This document shows, one piece after another, positions 53,950 through 62,357 of a stretch of DNA of 64,000 nt; position 1 is the first letter of the stretch; every line of letters begins with the position of its first letter. The stretch covers positions 26,178 to 90,177 of the forward strand of contig QEUP01000014.1 of NCBI GenBank assembly GCA_003577145.1. The letters are read 5' to 3'. The stretch comes from Acidobacteriota bacterium (GTDB lineage: Bacteria; Actinomycetota; Acidimicrobiia; Acidimicrobiales; Microtrichaceae). The notes under the pieces were generated by a model, which worked only from the letters and a program-made list of their open reading frames with translations, ran no database searches and had not been told where the DNA came from. Position numbers and translations under genes: made by a program.

Positions 53950-55485
53950 ATGACAGATACGCCATGGCTCGATGACGCCTGCTCCCTGGTCGACGCCTTC
54001 CGTTCCGGGGAGCGCTCACCCGCCGAGGAGCTCGCGGCCACCCTCGCGGCCATCGAGCGCAGCGACCTCAACTGCTTCTCGTTCCTCGACCCCGAACGGG
54101 CCATGGATGCAGCCCACCATGCCGACGTGTCCAAACCCTTCGGCGGGGTCCCGGTGGGCATCAAAGAGCTGGACCAGATCCAGGGGTGGCCCGACACCGC
54201 GGCGTCGCTGGTCTTCGCGGACCGCATCGCCACCTACACCGGCGAGGCGGTGCGCCGCTTCACCGAGGAAGGTGGCGCGGTCGCCGTCGGGTTGACCACC
54301 GCGTCGGAGTTCGGTGGCCTCAACGTCAGCATCACCAAGCTCAACGGGATCTGCCACAACCCCTGGCAGCACGGGCGCACCGCTGGTGGGTCTTCCGGCG
54401 GGAGCGCCTCGGCGGTCGCCGGAGGACTGGTGTCGATCGCCTCCGGAGGTGACGGCGGAGGCTCCATCCGCATCCCCGCCGGTTACTGCGGGCTGTTCGG
54501 CATGAAGGGTACCTACGGGCGCATCTCCCGCGGGCCCCACGCCAACTTCCGGCCCGGCACCGTGGTGCTGGGATGCCTCGCCCGTTCGGTGCGCGACGCC
54601 GCCCGCCACTTCGACGTGTGCGCCGGCGTCGATCCCCGTGACCCCTGGAGCCTCCCGAACCCCGGCAACTGGGAAGCGGGCCTCGCCAGCACCGATCTCG
54701 CCGGCAAGAGGGTCGCCATCCTGCCGTCGATTGCCAACGTCCGCCTCGAGGAGGGCGTGGAGGAGCGGATCCGCGCCGCCGCCGGGGAGCTGGTCGCCTC
54801 CACCGGCATGGTCGAGGTCGACCTGTCGCTGGAGCTGCCGAACCTCGCTGCCCAGTGGGCGATGGGCAACCTCTCCACGCTCCTCGCCGAGCTCGGCGAC
54901 CGCTGGCCGGCGTGCGCGCCCGAGCTGACCGACGAGATCGCCCTCGGCTGTCGCATGGCCGAGTCGCTCTACAACCTCAACCTGGCCGCGGTCGCCGAGC
55001 GGCACCGCCTGGAAGCCAACGCGGCCATGGCTCAGGTCTTCGAGCAGGTCGACTTCGTCATCTGTGCCACCAACCCCGGCCCGGCGTTCGCCGCCGAAGC
55101 CCCGACCTCGAGCCCCACGGTCACCTTCGTCGACAGGGCACGGGCCCATCCGGCTACCAAGACGGCGTTCCGGGGGACCATGGCGACGCTGCGGGTGCTC
55201 AACGGCTTCTTCCCGAAGATGTCGAACCACCTCATCGAGGCGGTCGTCGAGCGGATGCCCGATTTGGTCACCATGGGCGGGCTCACCATCATCTCCAACA
55301 TCTACGGCAACCCCGCCTGCTCGATCCCGGCCGGCACGGTGCGCGGCCTCCCCGTCGGCCTGCAGGTCCTGGCCCGGCACCACCGCGACGCCGAGCTGTT
55401 CGACGTCGCGTTGGCCTACGAGCGTGAGGTGGGCTGGCCCAAGGTTGCACCGCCCGTGACCGCGGCCACACCGGTCGGCGCATGA
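53950..55485 (+). CDS. Amidase (amidase-signature family)
   Basis: 511 residues. Ser-cisSer-Lys triad: Lys72 in PVGIKELD, cis-Ser in TAGGSSGGSAS (~149) and nucleophile Ser172 in GGDGGGSIRIPAGYCG. Hydrolyses an amide (or ester) bond; substrate unknown. ATG 53950. Divergent from the PEP-utilising gene across an intergenic region with a TetR-type dyad, so it may be an outlying regulon member. A strong dyad terminator follows it. Confidence 0.9.
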   Translation: MTDTPWLDDACSLVDAFRSGERSPAEELAATLAAIERSDLNCFSFLDPERAMDAAHHADVSKPFGGVPVGIKELDQIQGWPDTAASLVFADRIATYTGEAVRRFTEEGGAVAVGLTTASEFGGLNVSITKLNGICHNPWQHGRTAGGSSGGSASAVAGGLVSIASGGDGGGSIRIPAGYCGLFGMKGTYGRISRGPHANFRPGTVVLGCLARSVRDAARHFDVCAGVDPRDPWSLPNPGNWEAGLASTDLAGKRVAILPSIANVRLEEGVEERIRAAAGELVASTGMVEVDLSLELPNLAAQWAMGNLSTLLAELGDRWPACAPELTDEIALGCRMAESLYNLNLAAVAERHRLEANAAMAQVFEQVDFVICATNPGPAFAAEAPTSSPTVTFVDRARAHPATKTAFRGTMATLRVLNGFFPKMSNHLIEAVVERMPDLVTMGGLTIISNIYGNPACSIPAGTVRGLPVGLQVLARHHRDAELFDVALAYEREVGWPKVAPPVTAATPVGA

Positions 55486-55497
55486 GGCAACTCGTTT

Positions 55498-55539
55498 TGT
55501 GAACCGCCGTGGCCCCTATAGGGGCCACGCGCGTTCACA
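55498..55539. terminator. 42-nt dyad, probable bidirectional terminator
   Basis: 19-nt arms around a TATA loop: the inner nine pairs (CGTGGCCCC/GGGGCCACG) and outer seven (TGTGAAC/GTTCACA) are perfect, with a 3-nt internal mismatch. It lies between the convergent amidase and VOC genes. A TTTT precedes it on the plus strand, but no T-tract follows. Confidence 0.6.
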
Positions 55540-55555
55540 GAACCGGTGACTACGA

Positions 55556-56023
55556 CTACATCTCGGCGATCATCTCGGCGGCCCGCTTCTGCATCTCGGC
55601 GGGCGCCACGTCCTCGACGTGGGTCGACACGTTCCAGTGGTGGCCGAAGGGGTCCACGAACATCCCGCCCCGGTCGCCGTAGAAGTGGGTCTCGACCGGA
55701 CGCAGCTCCTCCGCTCCTTCGGCAAGGGCCAGCTCGAAGGTGGCGTCGGCGTCCTCCACGTACACCGACAGGGTCACCGGTGTCCCCCCGACCGTCTTCG
55801 GTCCCACCGAGCCCATGTCCGGGTACTCGTCGGACAGCATGATCACAGAATCGCCGATCGTCAGCTCGGAATGGCCCACCTTCCCGTCGGGAGCGGCCAT
55901 GCGCATGCGCTCCTCGGCACCGAGGACCTTCCCGTAGAACGCGATCGCCGCGTCGGCTCCGTCGACGCACAGATAAGGGGTGACCCGCTGGTACCCGTCG
56001 GGGATCGGCTTCACATCGCCCAT
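55556..56023 (-). CDS. VOC/glyoxalase-fold protein (PhnB-like)
   Basis: 155 residues, one VOC module: VTPYLCVDGADAAIAFYGKVLGA, VGHSELTIGDSVIMLSDE, GGMFVDPFGHHWNVSTH. The last His-rich stretch can supply a metal ligand. ATG 56023 with AGAAGGAGAA upstream. Function unknown; not closely similar to the VOC protein at 19067. Confidence 0.85.
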   Translation of the reverse strand: MGDVKPIPDGYQRVTPYLCVDGADAAIAFYGKVLGAEERMRMAAPDGKVGHSELTIGDSVIMLSDEYPDMGSVGPKTVGGTPVTLSVYVEDADATFELALAEGAEELRPVETHFYGDRGGMFVDPFGHHWNVSTHVEDVAPAEMQKRAAEMIAEM

Positions 56024-56138
56024 TTCCGTTCTCCTTCTCTTTGGCAGCAGCTGTCACCCTAACGTCGCCAAGTGGTTCTCACCGGGGCCGACGCCAACCG
56101 CCTCACGCCGGGGTGCGGGAGACCCGGCTGCGCCGCGT

Positions 56139-56144
56139 TATGAT
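56139..56144 (+). promoter_or_regulatory. -10 element TATGAT
   Basis: Near-consensus -10 in a GC-rich intergenic region, 29 nt before the ATG at 56174, with a strong GAGGAGGT ribosome-binding site at 56158-56165. No clear -35 seen. Confidence 0.5.
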
Positions 56145-56173
56145 CTCGCAGCCGCCCGAGGAGGTCATCACGA

Positions 56174-56710
56174 ATGGGTGTCGATACCACGTTGTACAAG
56201 ATCGTCTTGTGGCTCCACATCCTGAGCGCCATCGTCGGGTTGGGCACCGTCTTCCTCAACGGTGTCTACGCCCAGTTCGCCAAGGACCGCCCGGGTCCCG
56301 GTGGTCTGGCCATCAGCGAAGCCGTACAGCACCTGGCCTACAACTGGGCAGAGTGGTTCATCTACCTGGTGTTCGTCTTCGGGGTCGTGCTGATACCGCT
56401 GAGCGACGGCGCGATCGGCTTCGACGAGGTGTGGGTGTCGCTGTCGATGGGGCTGTTCATCCTGGCCCTGGTCATCTCCCACGGGCTGCACAAGCCCAAC
56501 CTCAAGAAGATGCTCGCGCTGCAACGTGAGCTGGTCGGCATGGGACCACCCCCGGGAGCGGCTTCGGCCGGTGAGGCGACGGGGCCCAAGGGCCCTCCGC
56601 CCCAGGCCGTCGAGCTCGAGGAGCGGGGAAAGCGCGCCGCCGCCTACGGCGCCAGCCTCAACCTGCTCGTGCTGGTGATCCTGGGCCTGATGGTCTGGAA
56701 GCCCGCCTGA
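56174..56710 (+). CDS. DUF2269-like integral membrane protein
   Basis: 178 residues, four helices: IVLWLHILSAIVGLGTVFLNGVY, WFIYLVFVFGVVLIPL, LSMGLFILALVISHGL, and LNLLVLVILGLMVW at the C-terminus. The LWLHILSAIVGLG start resembles DUF2269/CopD-like membrane proteins that may bind heme or metal through His; function unknown. A perfect 20-bp tandem duplication spans its 3' end and stop codon. Confidence 0.72.
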   Translation: MGVDTTLYKIVLWLHILSAIVGLGTVFLNGVYAQFAKDRPGPGGLAISEAVQHLAYNWAEWFIYLVFVFGVVLIPLSDGAIGFDEVWVSLSMGLFILALVISHGLHKPNLKKMLALQRELVGMGPPPGAASAGEATGPKGPPPQAVELEERGKRAAAYGASLNLLVLVILGLMVWKPA

Positions 56711-56724
56711 TGGTCTGGAAGCCC
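56685..56724 (+). repeat. Perfect 20-bp tandem duplication at a gene end
   Basis: GCCTGATGGTCTGGAAGCCC occurs twice head to tail (56685-56704, 56705-56724). The first copy encodes the last residues of the DUF2269-like protein; the second begins with its stop codon. With one copy the protein would end one residue earlier, so the change is nearly neutral and looks like a replication slip. Confidence 0.9.
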
Positions 56725-56758
56725 TGAGCGCGCCGCCAACGCGCCAGTGCACCACCTC

Positions 56759-58015
56759 TCAGTGCACCACCTCGGTGGCCTCGGGCCCCAGCTCCTTCAC
56801 CACCGCGGTCTCTACAGCGGCACCTGAGGGCTGGTCCCCTCCGGCCTTCTCGTGGGCGTTGTGCACCGCGTCGAGAAACCGCTCGACGGCGTCGATCACG
56901 GCGTTGGCGCGGATCGATGCGAACGTCTCGAAGCCGTGCTGGGCGCCCTGGAGCTCGAGGTAGTAGACGGGGTCCCCGGAGACCGCCCGCAGTCGCTTCA
57001 CGAAGTCCCGGGCGTCCTCGACGGGGGCGAGCACGTCGAGATCGCCGTGGATCACGAAGAACGGCGGCGCACCCGCATGCACCTGGTCCAGCGGTGAGGC
57101 AGCAGCGTACTTGTCGGGGGCCTCGTCGAGGTCGGCTTTCATCACCACAGGGGCGATGAACTGCGGGATGGCCTCCCCGGGCCAGACCCCGTTGCGGTTG
57201 GTGAAGTCGTACACCCCGTAGAAGGGGACGGCTGCCTGTACCGACGTGTCGGCTGTCTCGAAGCCCGGTTGGTAACGGGCGTCGTTGACGGTCAAAGCGG
57301 TGAGCGCCGTGAGGTGTCCCCCTGCTGAGCCTCCGGTCACCGCGACGAAGTCGGGGTCCACCCCGTAGTCGGCGGCGTGCTCCCGAACCCAGGCGATGGC
57401 CCGCTTCACGTCCACGAGGTGGTCCGGGAACGTGGCCATCGGGCTGAGGCGGTAGTCGATGTTGAAGCCGACCCAGCCCCTCTCGGCCATCTGCCGCAGG
57501 AGGAGCTGGCCCTGCCGCTGCTTGAAACCGAGCACCCAGCCGCCACCGTGGACCTGCACCAGCGCCGGGCGCCTCTCGCCCTTGGTGGGAGGCTCAGCCG
57601 GTTCGTGCACGTCGAGGCGCAGGGCGCGCCCACCGACTCGGGCGAAGGTGATGTTGCGACGGACCCGTACGCGCTGCTTCCTCGCCGGCGCCGGCTCGTG
57701 GCCCAGGTCCCGCAGGGCTTCCCGGATCTGTTCCCGCGCGGCGTAGCTCTGGCGTATCGACAGCGCCAGGCCGGCCCAGGAGGCGAGCGTGATGGCCAAG
57801 CCGACCCTGCCCGGGCGGGTGCGCAGAGCGCCGCGCCAAGCGAACACCGCGGTGGCGATCACCTGCCAGATGAGGTGGTAGGGCGCCAACTCGATGGTGA
57901 TCCACGACGCGAAGAAGCTCCAGGCGTGCATGACCCGGTAGCGCCTTGGTGGCCGGTAGGCGGTGAGCGTGTAGGCGGCTCCGTTGATGCTGACGGCGAG
58001 ATAGATCCAACCCAT
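56759..58015 (-). CDS. Alpha/beta-hydrolase (hormone-sensitive-lipase-type esterase) with N-terminal membrane segments
   Basis: 418 residues. The N-terminal ~105 contain three or four hydrophobic stretches (WIYLAVSINGAAYTL, ELAPYHLIWQVIATAVFAW). The catalytic domain has HGGGW (oxyanion hole), nucleophile Ser in TGGSAGGHL, Asp in HGDLDVLAP and His in GAQHGFE. A membrane-bound carboxylesterase. ATG 58015 was chosen: the open frame runs further upstream, but only through the SMR gene antisense region. Confidence 0.85.
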   Translation of the reverse strand: MGWIYLAVSINGAAYTLTAYRPPRRYRVMHAWSFFASWITIELAPYHLIWQVIATAVFAWRGALRTRPGRVGLAITLASWAGLALSIRQSYAAREQIREALRDLGHEPAPARKQRVRVRRNITFARVGGRALRLDVHEPAEPPTKGERRPALVQVHGGGWVLGFKQRQGQLLLRQMAERGWVGFNIDYRLSPMATFPDHLVDVKRAIAWVREHAADYGVDPDFVAVTGGSAGGHLTALTALTVNDARYQPGFETADTSVQAAVPFYGVYDFTNRNGVWPGEAIPQFIAPVVMKADLDEAPDKYAAASPLDQVHAGAPPFFVIHGDLDVLAPVEDARDFVKRLRAVSGDPVYYLELQGAQHGFETFASIRANAVIDAVERFLDAVHNAHEKAGGDQPSGAAVETAVVKELGPEATEVVH

Positions 58016-58077
58016 GGCCGACAGTCTGGTACCTGCGGGCCCGGCTCGGCCACCTCCCCTACCCCCCGCAGCCCCGG

Positions 58078-58407
58078 TCAGGGGCCGATGTCGGAGAACG
58101 CGTTGATGACCACGACCCCGAGGACAATCAGCCCAACCCCGCCGAGGGCCGCCCAGTCCAGTGACTGGTCGAACACGACCCACGCGATCAAAACGATCAG
58201 CGCCGTGCCGACACCCGACCAGATCGCATAGGCGAGGCCGAGGTCGATGTGCCTGATAGCCAGCGACAGGCAGAAGAAGGCAACCCCGTAGGCCAGCAGC
58301 GATACGACGGTGGGCAACGCACGCGTGAAGCCCTCGGATTCCTTCAGCAACGAGGTACCGATGACTTCGGCAACGATCGCGCCGGCGAGGAGCAACCAGG
58401 ACCCCAT
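58078..58407 (-). CDS. Small multidrug resistance (SMR) family exporter
   Basis: 109 residues, four helices. The essential membrane Glu is at position 14 (AGAIVAEVIGTSLLK); GLAYAIWSGVG is the family's loop motif. Proton-coupled export of cations or guanidinium. ATG 58407. The closest subtype (EmrE/QacE or Gdx/SugE) cannot be settled by eye. Confidence 0.92.
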   Translation of the reverse strand: MGSWLLLAGAIVAEVIGTSLLKESEGFTRALPTVVSLLAYGVAFFCLSLAIRHIDLGLAYAIWSGVGTALIVLIAWVVFDQSLDWAALGGVGLIVLGVVVINAFSDIGP

Positions 58408-58551
58408 CTTGATCGGTGCCGTCCTTTCGTTCGATGTAGGTGCTCACGCCGTCACGGCGCCGCCGGCCGCGTCGGGCACCGCTGCTCACCATCAAAGGTC
58501 CCGAACAGCGCCCTAACGGTATCTTCATGATCAGCGACAAGCGTCCCGGCC

Positions 58552-60093
58552 ATGAGCTCATCCCCGCACCGCCGAACCCGATCCATCGTGACGGTCGCCG
58601 CGACGCTGGCCGTCCTGGTGGCCGTCCTGGCGGTCGTCCCGGCTCCTGCCGCGGCAGTCGCGGCGCGGCCGACGCAGCCCAACATCGTGCTCATCCTTCT
58701 CGACGATCTCGACGCGAGCGTCACCCCCTACTGGGATGCGATGCCCCGGACCGAAGCACTGCTGCGTGATCGGGGCATGACCTTCACCAACAGCTACGCG
58801 CCGACGCCCATCTGCTGCCCGGCGCGGGCGTCGCTGCTGACGGGCAAGTACGGGCACAACACCGGGGTGCTCACCAACGGTGGCAGCCAGGGTGGTTGGG
58901 AGACGTTCTTCGAGAACGGCAACGAGAGCCAGACCATCGCCACAGAGCTGTCCGCCGCCGGCTATTCGACCATGCTGGCCGGCAAGTACCTGAACGGCAT
59001 CGAACGCGCGCCCCGCCACGTGCCCGAAGGCTGGGACGAGTGGTACGTCGGTGTGGACGCCGCCCACAACATGTACCTCGGCTACGACTACACGCTCAAC
59101 GAGAACGGCACCTTCGTCCGGTACGGTCACGACGAGGACGACTACCTGACCGACGTGTTGGCCGCCAAGTCCGTCGACTTCGTCGAGCGGGCCGAGCACC
59201 GCGACGCCACGCCCTTCTTCATGGAGGTGTCGCCCACCGCCCCGCACCTCCCCCTCGCGCCCGCACCCCGTCACGAGGATCACCCGTGGGCCGACGCCGA
59301 AGTGCCCGAGACGCCCAACTACTACGAGCCCGACATCTCCGACAAGCCGCTGTGGCTGCAGCTGTCGGCGCGCAACCGTGACCTCTCCCGAGCTTGGACC
59401 GACATCGACTACCGCAACCGCATGGGATCGTTGCTCGCCGTCGACGAGATGGTTGCCGACATCGTGGCCGCCCTCGACGACTCGGGCGAGCTCGACGACA
59501 CCTACCTCGTCTTCACCGCCGACAACGGCTACAACAACGGCTCGCACCACCTGATCCACAAGATGGCCCCCTATGAGGAGTCGGTCCGGGTTCCCCTCGT
59601 CATCGCCGGCCCCGGGATCCCCGCCGGCAGCTCCAACCGCGCCATGGTGCTCAACACCGATCTCGCCCCGACCTTCATGGACCTCGCGGGGGCTCGCGTG
59701 CCCCCCGACGTGGACGGCAAATCGCTGGCGCCACTGCTCGACGGAGGAACCCCCGCCGGCTGGCGCACCCGGTTCATCGCGCAGTACGTCTCGGGTGGCG
59801 CACTCGACGGTGTGGCCGCGGAGATCCCGGACTTCTTGTGGTACCTCCGAGCGGCTGAGATCCCGACCTACCGGGCGCTGCACACCGAGCGTTTCGTCTT
59901 CATCGAGTGGCACGGCGACGAGGAGTTCGGGGGCCGGCACGCCTACGAGCTGTACGACCTGAAGCTCGATCCGTACCAGCGCCAGAACCTGCTCGGCAGC
60001 CGTTACGGGCTCTTGCTCACGCCATGGGTGGCGGCGCTGCTCACCCCCCAGCTCGACGCGCTGGAGGCCTGCGCGGGCCGAGGCTGCCCCTGA
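58552..60093 (+). CDS. Secreted sulfatase (formylglycine type)
   Basis: 513 residues. Signal peptide 1-38 (VAATLAVLVAVLAVVPAPAAAVAA). Sulfatase metal motif NIVLILLDDLD and the formylglycine motif CCPARAS (Cys88, CxPxR), LAGKYLNGI and FTADNGYNNGSHHLIHK. Hydrolyses sulfate esters, with Cys converted to formylglycine before export. ATG 58552 begins at the signal peptide. Substrate unknown; it stands alone. Confidence 0.92.
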   Translation: MSSSPHRRTRSIVTVAATLAVLVAVLAVVPAPAAAVAARPTQPNIVLILLDDLDASVTPYWDAMPRTEALLRDRGMTFTNSYAPTPICCPARASLLTGKYGHNTGVLTNGGSQGGWETFFENGNESQTIATELSAAGYSTMLAGKYLNGIERAPRHVPEGWDEWYVGVDAAHNMYLGYDYTLNENGTFVRYGHDEDDYLTDVLAAKSVDFVERAEHRDATPFFMEVSPTAPHLPLAPAPRHEDHPWADAEVPETPNYYEPDISDKPLWLQLSARNRDLSRAWTDIDYRNRMGSLLAVDEMVADIVAALDDSGELDDTYLVFTADNGYNNGSHHLIHKMAPYEESVRVPLVIAGPGIPAGSSNRAMVLNTDLAPTFMDLAGARVPPDVDGKSLAPLLDGGTPAGWRTRFIAQYVSGGALDGVAAEIPDFLWYLRAAEIPTYRALHTERFVFIEWHGDEEFGGRHAYELYDLKLDPYQRQNLLGSRYGLLLTPWVAALLTPQLDALEACAGRGCP

Positions 60094-60188
60094 GCCCGCC
60101 CGTACCGACAAGGGGGCGCCGCCCGGCGGGCAGTTGCGGCCAGGGGCACGGTCGCTGCGACCGGGCCGATCCTGCAAGACTGGTGGCG

Positions 60189-60410
60189 ATGGACAGAGGG
60201 GAATACCCGCCGGGAGGCCCGCCGTGTGAGCGGTTGGCGCCGGCGCCGAGGCGCCGGGCGACCGGCGGGGACATCCTGGCTGCCGCGATGCTCGCGGTGG
60301 GCGAGATCATCGAGCCCGACAAGACCCAGGTCCAGGTGGTCATGCCCTCGGACGCTCCCGGCGAGGACGACGGCTTCGACCTCGACTTCGGCGATCTCGA
60401 CCCTCTCTAG
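60189..60410 (+). CDS. Small hypothetical protein with acidic C-terminus
   Basis: 73 residues. Pro/Arg-rich start (YPPGGPPCERLAPAPRRRATGG), a helix (DILAAAMLAVGEIIEP), and a very acidic tail (GEDDGFDLDFGDLDPL). No family recognised. Supported by start, codon pattern and isolation between two clear genes; no strong ribosome-binding site. Confidence 0.5.
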   Translation: MDRGEYPPGGPPCERLAPAPRRRATGGDILAAAMLAVGEIIEPDKTQVQVVMPSDAPGEDDGFDLDFGDLDPL

Positions 60411-60505
60411 CCCGGCCACGGGTCAGCCGTTGGCCCGATAGCGTTGCCCGGAGTGACGGGGGACGTGGGTGCGGTACCGTCGGTACTCCGAGGAGGTGCT
60501 CGAAC

Positions 60506-60922
60506 GTGAGTTTCATCAACAAGGCCAAGAAGCTGGCCAAGCACACCGACAAGGTCAAGGGCCTGGCCGAGAAGCACGGGGACAAGGTCAAAAAGGCAGT
60601 CGACAAGACCGGCGACTTCGTCGACAAGAAGACCAAGGGCAAATACAGCGAGAAGATCCAGTCGACCGAGGACAAGCTGAGCGGCGCCGTCGACAAGGCC
60701 GGCGGGAAGCAGGGCGGGGAAGAGGGCGGGGAAGCTCACCCCGAATCCCATGCTGGTTCCGCCGAGGCGAACCCGCCTGCCCCGGCCGCCCCAGCGGAGC
60801 CACCCGCGGCTCACGAATCATCCGCGGCTCACGAGCCACCCCCTGTCGGCCAACCGCCGGGGACTGCTGTACCCGGAGAAGGTGAGCCGCCGATCAGCAG
60901 CCAACCCCCGTCCATGGGCTAG
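60506..60922 (+). CDS. Rv0909/MT0933-type antitoxin-like protein with long Pro/Ala tail
   Basis: 138 residues. The first ~60 are Lys-rich and match the MT0933-like antitoxin family (MSFINKAKKLAKHTDKV, DFVDKKTKGKYSEKI). The remainder is a low-complexity Ala/Pro/Glu tail not usual for this ~60-80-residue family. GTG 60506 after GAGGAGGT. No toxin gene is adjacent, so the antitoxin label is by family only; it could be a stress or envelope-associated protein. Confidence 0.7.
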   Translation: MSFINKAKKLAKHTDKVKGLAEKHGDKVKKAVDKTGDFVDKKTKGKYSEKIQSTEDKLSGAVDKAGGKQGGEEGGEAHPESHAGSAEANPPAPAAPAEPPAAHESSAAHEPPPVGQPPGTAVPGEGEPPISSQPPSMG

Positions 60923-60995
60923 TTGCAGTGCCCGGGCAGCCTTCGGCCGCGCCGATTGCTGCGGGTCAGGCAAGCCGCGACGCTCCCGGGAACGC

Positions 60996-62357
60996 TCAGC
61001 GCACCCGCTCGAGGTGGCGGGCGACGAGGTACTCGAGCGCCTCCTGGCGTCCTGAGCGCGGCAGGGGCTCCAACGATTCCCCGATCACCAAGGCGTGGAG
61101 GTCGTCGAGGCTCTCCCCACCTGCGAGCACCGACTGGCCGAGGGGACCGTCCCACGCCCGGTAGCGCTCGGCGACGGCGTGTGCCAACTCACCGTCCTCG
61201 ATGAGCGCCTCTGCCACCAGCAGCGCTCGGGCGACGGTGTCGATCCCCCCGATGTGGGCGTGGAACAGGTCCGTACGGTCCACGGACTGGCGGCGCAGCT
61301 TGGCGTCGAAGTTGAAACCTCCCGAGCCCAGGCCACCCGAACGGAGGATCTCGTACAGAGCCAGGCTGAGCTGCTCCACCGAGCTCGGGAACTGGTCGGT
61401 GTCCCAACCGAGGCGATCGTCGCCCCGATTGGCGTCCACCGAACCGAGGATGCCGTAGGAGATGGCAGTGGCTATCTCGTGCTGGAAGTCGTGGCCCGCC
61501 AGCGTGGCGTGGTTGACCTCGACGTTGACCCGGACCTCGTCCGCGAGCCCGTAGCGCTGCAAGAAGGCGTAGACAGCGGCCACGTCGTGGTCGTACTGAT
61601 GCTTGGTCGGCTCGTGCGGTTTGGGCTCGATCAGGATCGTTCCCTCGAAGCCGATGGTGTGGCTGTGCTCGACGACGAGGTTCAAGAAGCGCCCGAGCTG
61701 GTCGCGCTCGCGTGAGAGGTCGGTGTTGAGCAGGGTGTCATAGCCCTCACGCCCTCCCCACAAGACGTAGTTGGCACCACCAAGCCGGCGCGTGGCGTTC
61801 AGGCAGTGCCGCACCTGACCGGCGGCGTAGGCGAAGACCTCCGGGTCGGGGTTGGTCGCCGCCCCGGCCGCGTACCGAGGATGGGAGAACAGGTTGGCGG
61901 TCCCCCACAGGACCCCGACGCCGGTCCGCTGCATGTGATCGGCGGCCGCCTCGACCATCTCATCGAGGCGCTCGCAGCTCTCGGCGAGGTCGCGGCCCTC
62001 GGGGGCGATGTCACGGTCGTGGAAGCAGAAGAACGGCACCGTCAACTTCTCGAAGAACTCGAAGGCGGCCGCCATCTTCACCCGCGCGGCCTGCATCTCG
62101 TCGCCGGCGGGGGCCAGCCACGGACGGTCCCAGGCCCCCGCACCGAACATGTCCGATCCAGCTGAGTTGAACGAGTGCCAGTAGGCGACCGCGCACCGCA
62201 ACTGCTCCTCCATCGACTTGCCGGCCACGACGCGCTGCCGGTCGTACCAGCGGAAGGCAAGAGGATTGTCGGATTCGGGGCCTTCGAACCGGATGGGTCG
62301 GCTCACCTCGGTGAAGAACGGCTCGTCCATTTCCGGGTCGAACCCGCCCGTGCTCAC
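60996..62357 (-). CDS. xylA: Xylose isomerase
   Basis: 453 residues, class II-like length. Active-site motifs: [12 protein letters not shown] (catalytic His/Asp), [44 protein letters not shown] and [19 protein letters not shown]. Converts D-xylose to D-xylulose (and glucose to fructose) with divalent metal. GTG 62357 overlaps the TrpB2 stop (GTGA); an ATG at 62327 is possible. No xylulokinase or sugar transporter is near, and coupling to TrpB2 is unexpected. Confidence 0.93.
   Translation of the reverse strand: MSTGGFDPEMDEPFFTEVSRPIRFEGPESDNPLAFRWYDRQRVVAGKSMEEQLRCAVAYWHSFNSAGSDMFGAGAWDRPWLAPAGDEMQAARVKMAAAFEFFEKLTVPFFCFHDRDIAPEGRDLAESCERLDEMVEAAADHMQRTGVGVLWGTANLFSHPRYAAGAATNPDPEVFAYAAGQVRHCLNATRRLGGANYVLWGGREGYDTLLNTDLSRERDQLGRFLNLVVEHSHTIGFEGTILIEPKPHEPTKHQYDHDVAAVYAFLQRYGLADEVRVNVEVNHATLAGHDFQHEIATAISYGILGSVDANRGDDRLGWDTDQFPSSVEQLSLALYEILRSGGLGSGGFNFDAKLRRQSVDRTDLFHAHIGGIDTVARALLVAEALIEDGELAHAVAERYRAWDGPLGQSVLAGGESLDDLHALVIGESLEPLPRSGRQEALEYLVARHLERVR

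Noticed and set aside
52133..54019. Longer PEP-utilising protein starting at 54019 or GTG 53821
   Set aside because: The extension runs antisense through the amidase start and the operator; TTG 53776 has a good GGGAGG site and the family homology begins shortly after it.
58408..58551. Guanidine-II (mini-ykkC) riboswitch upstream of the SMR exporter gene
   Set aside because: ACGG occurs twice on the minus strand, but I could not fold two stem-loops with ACGR in the loops; the GC-rich flanks give other pairings.
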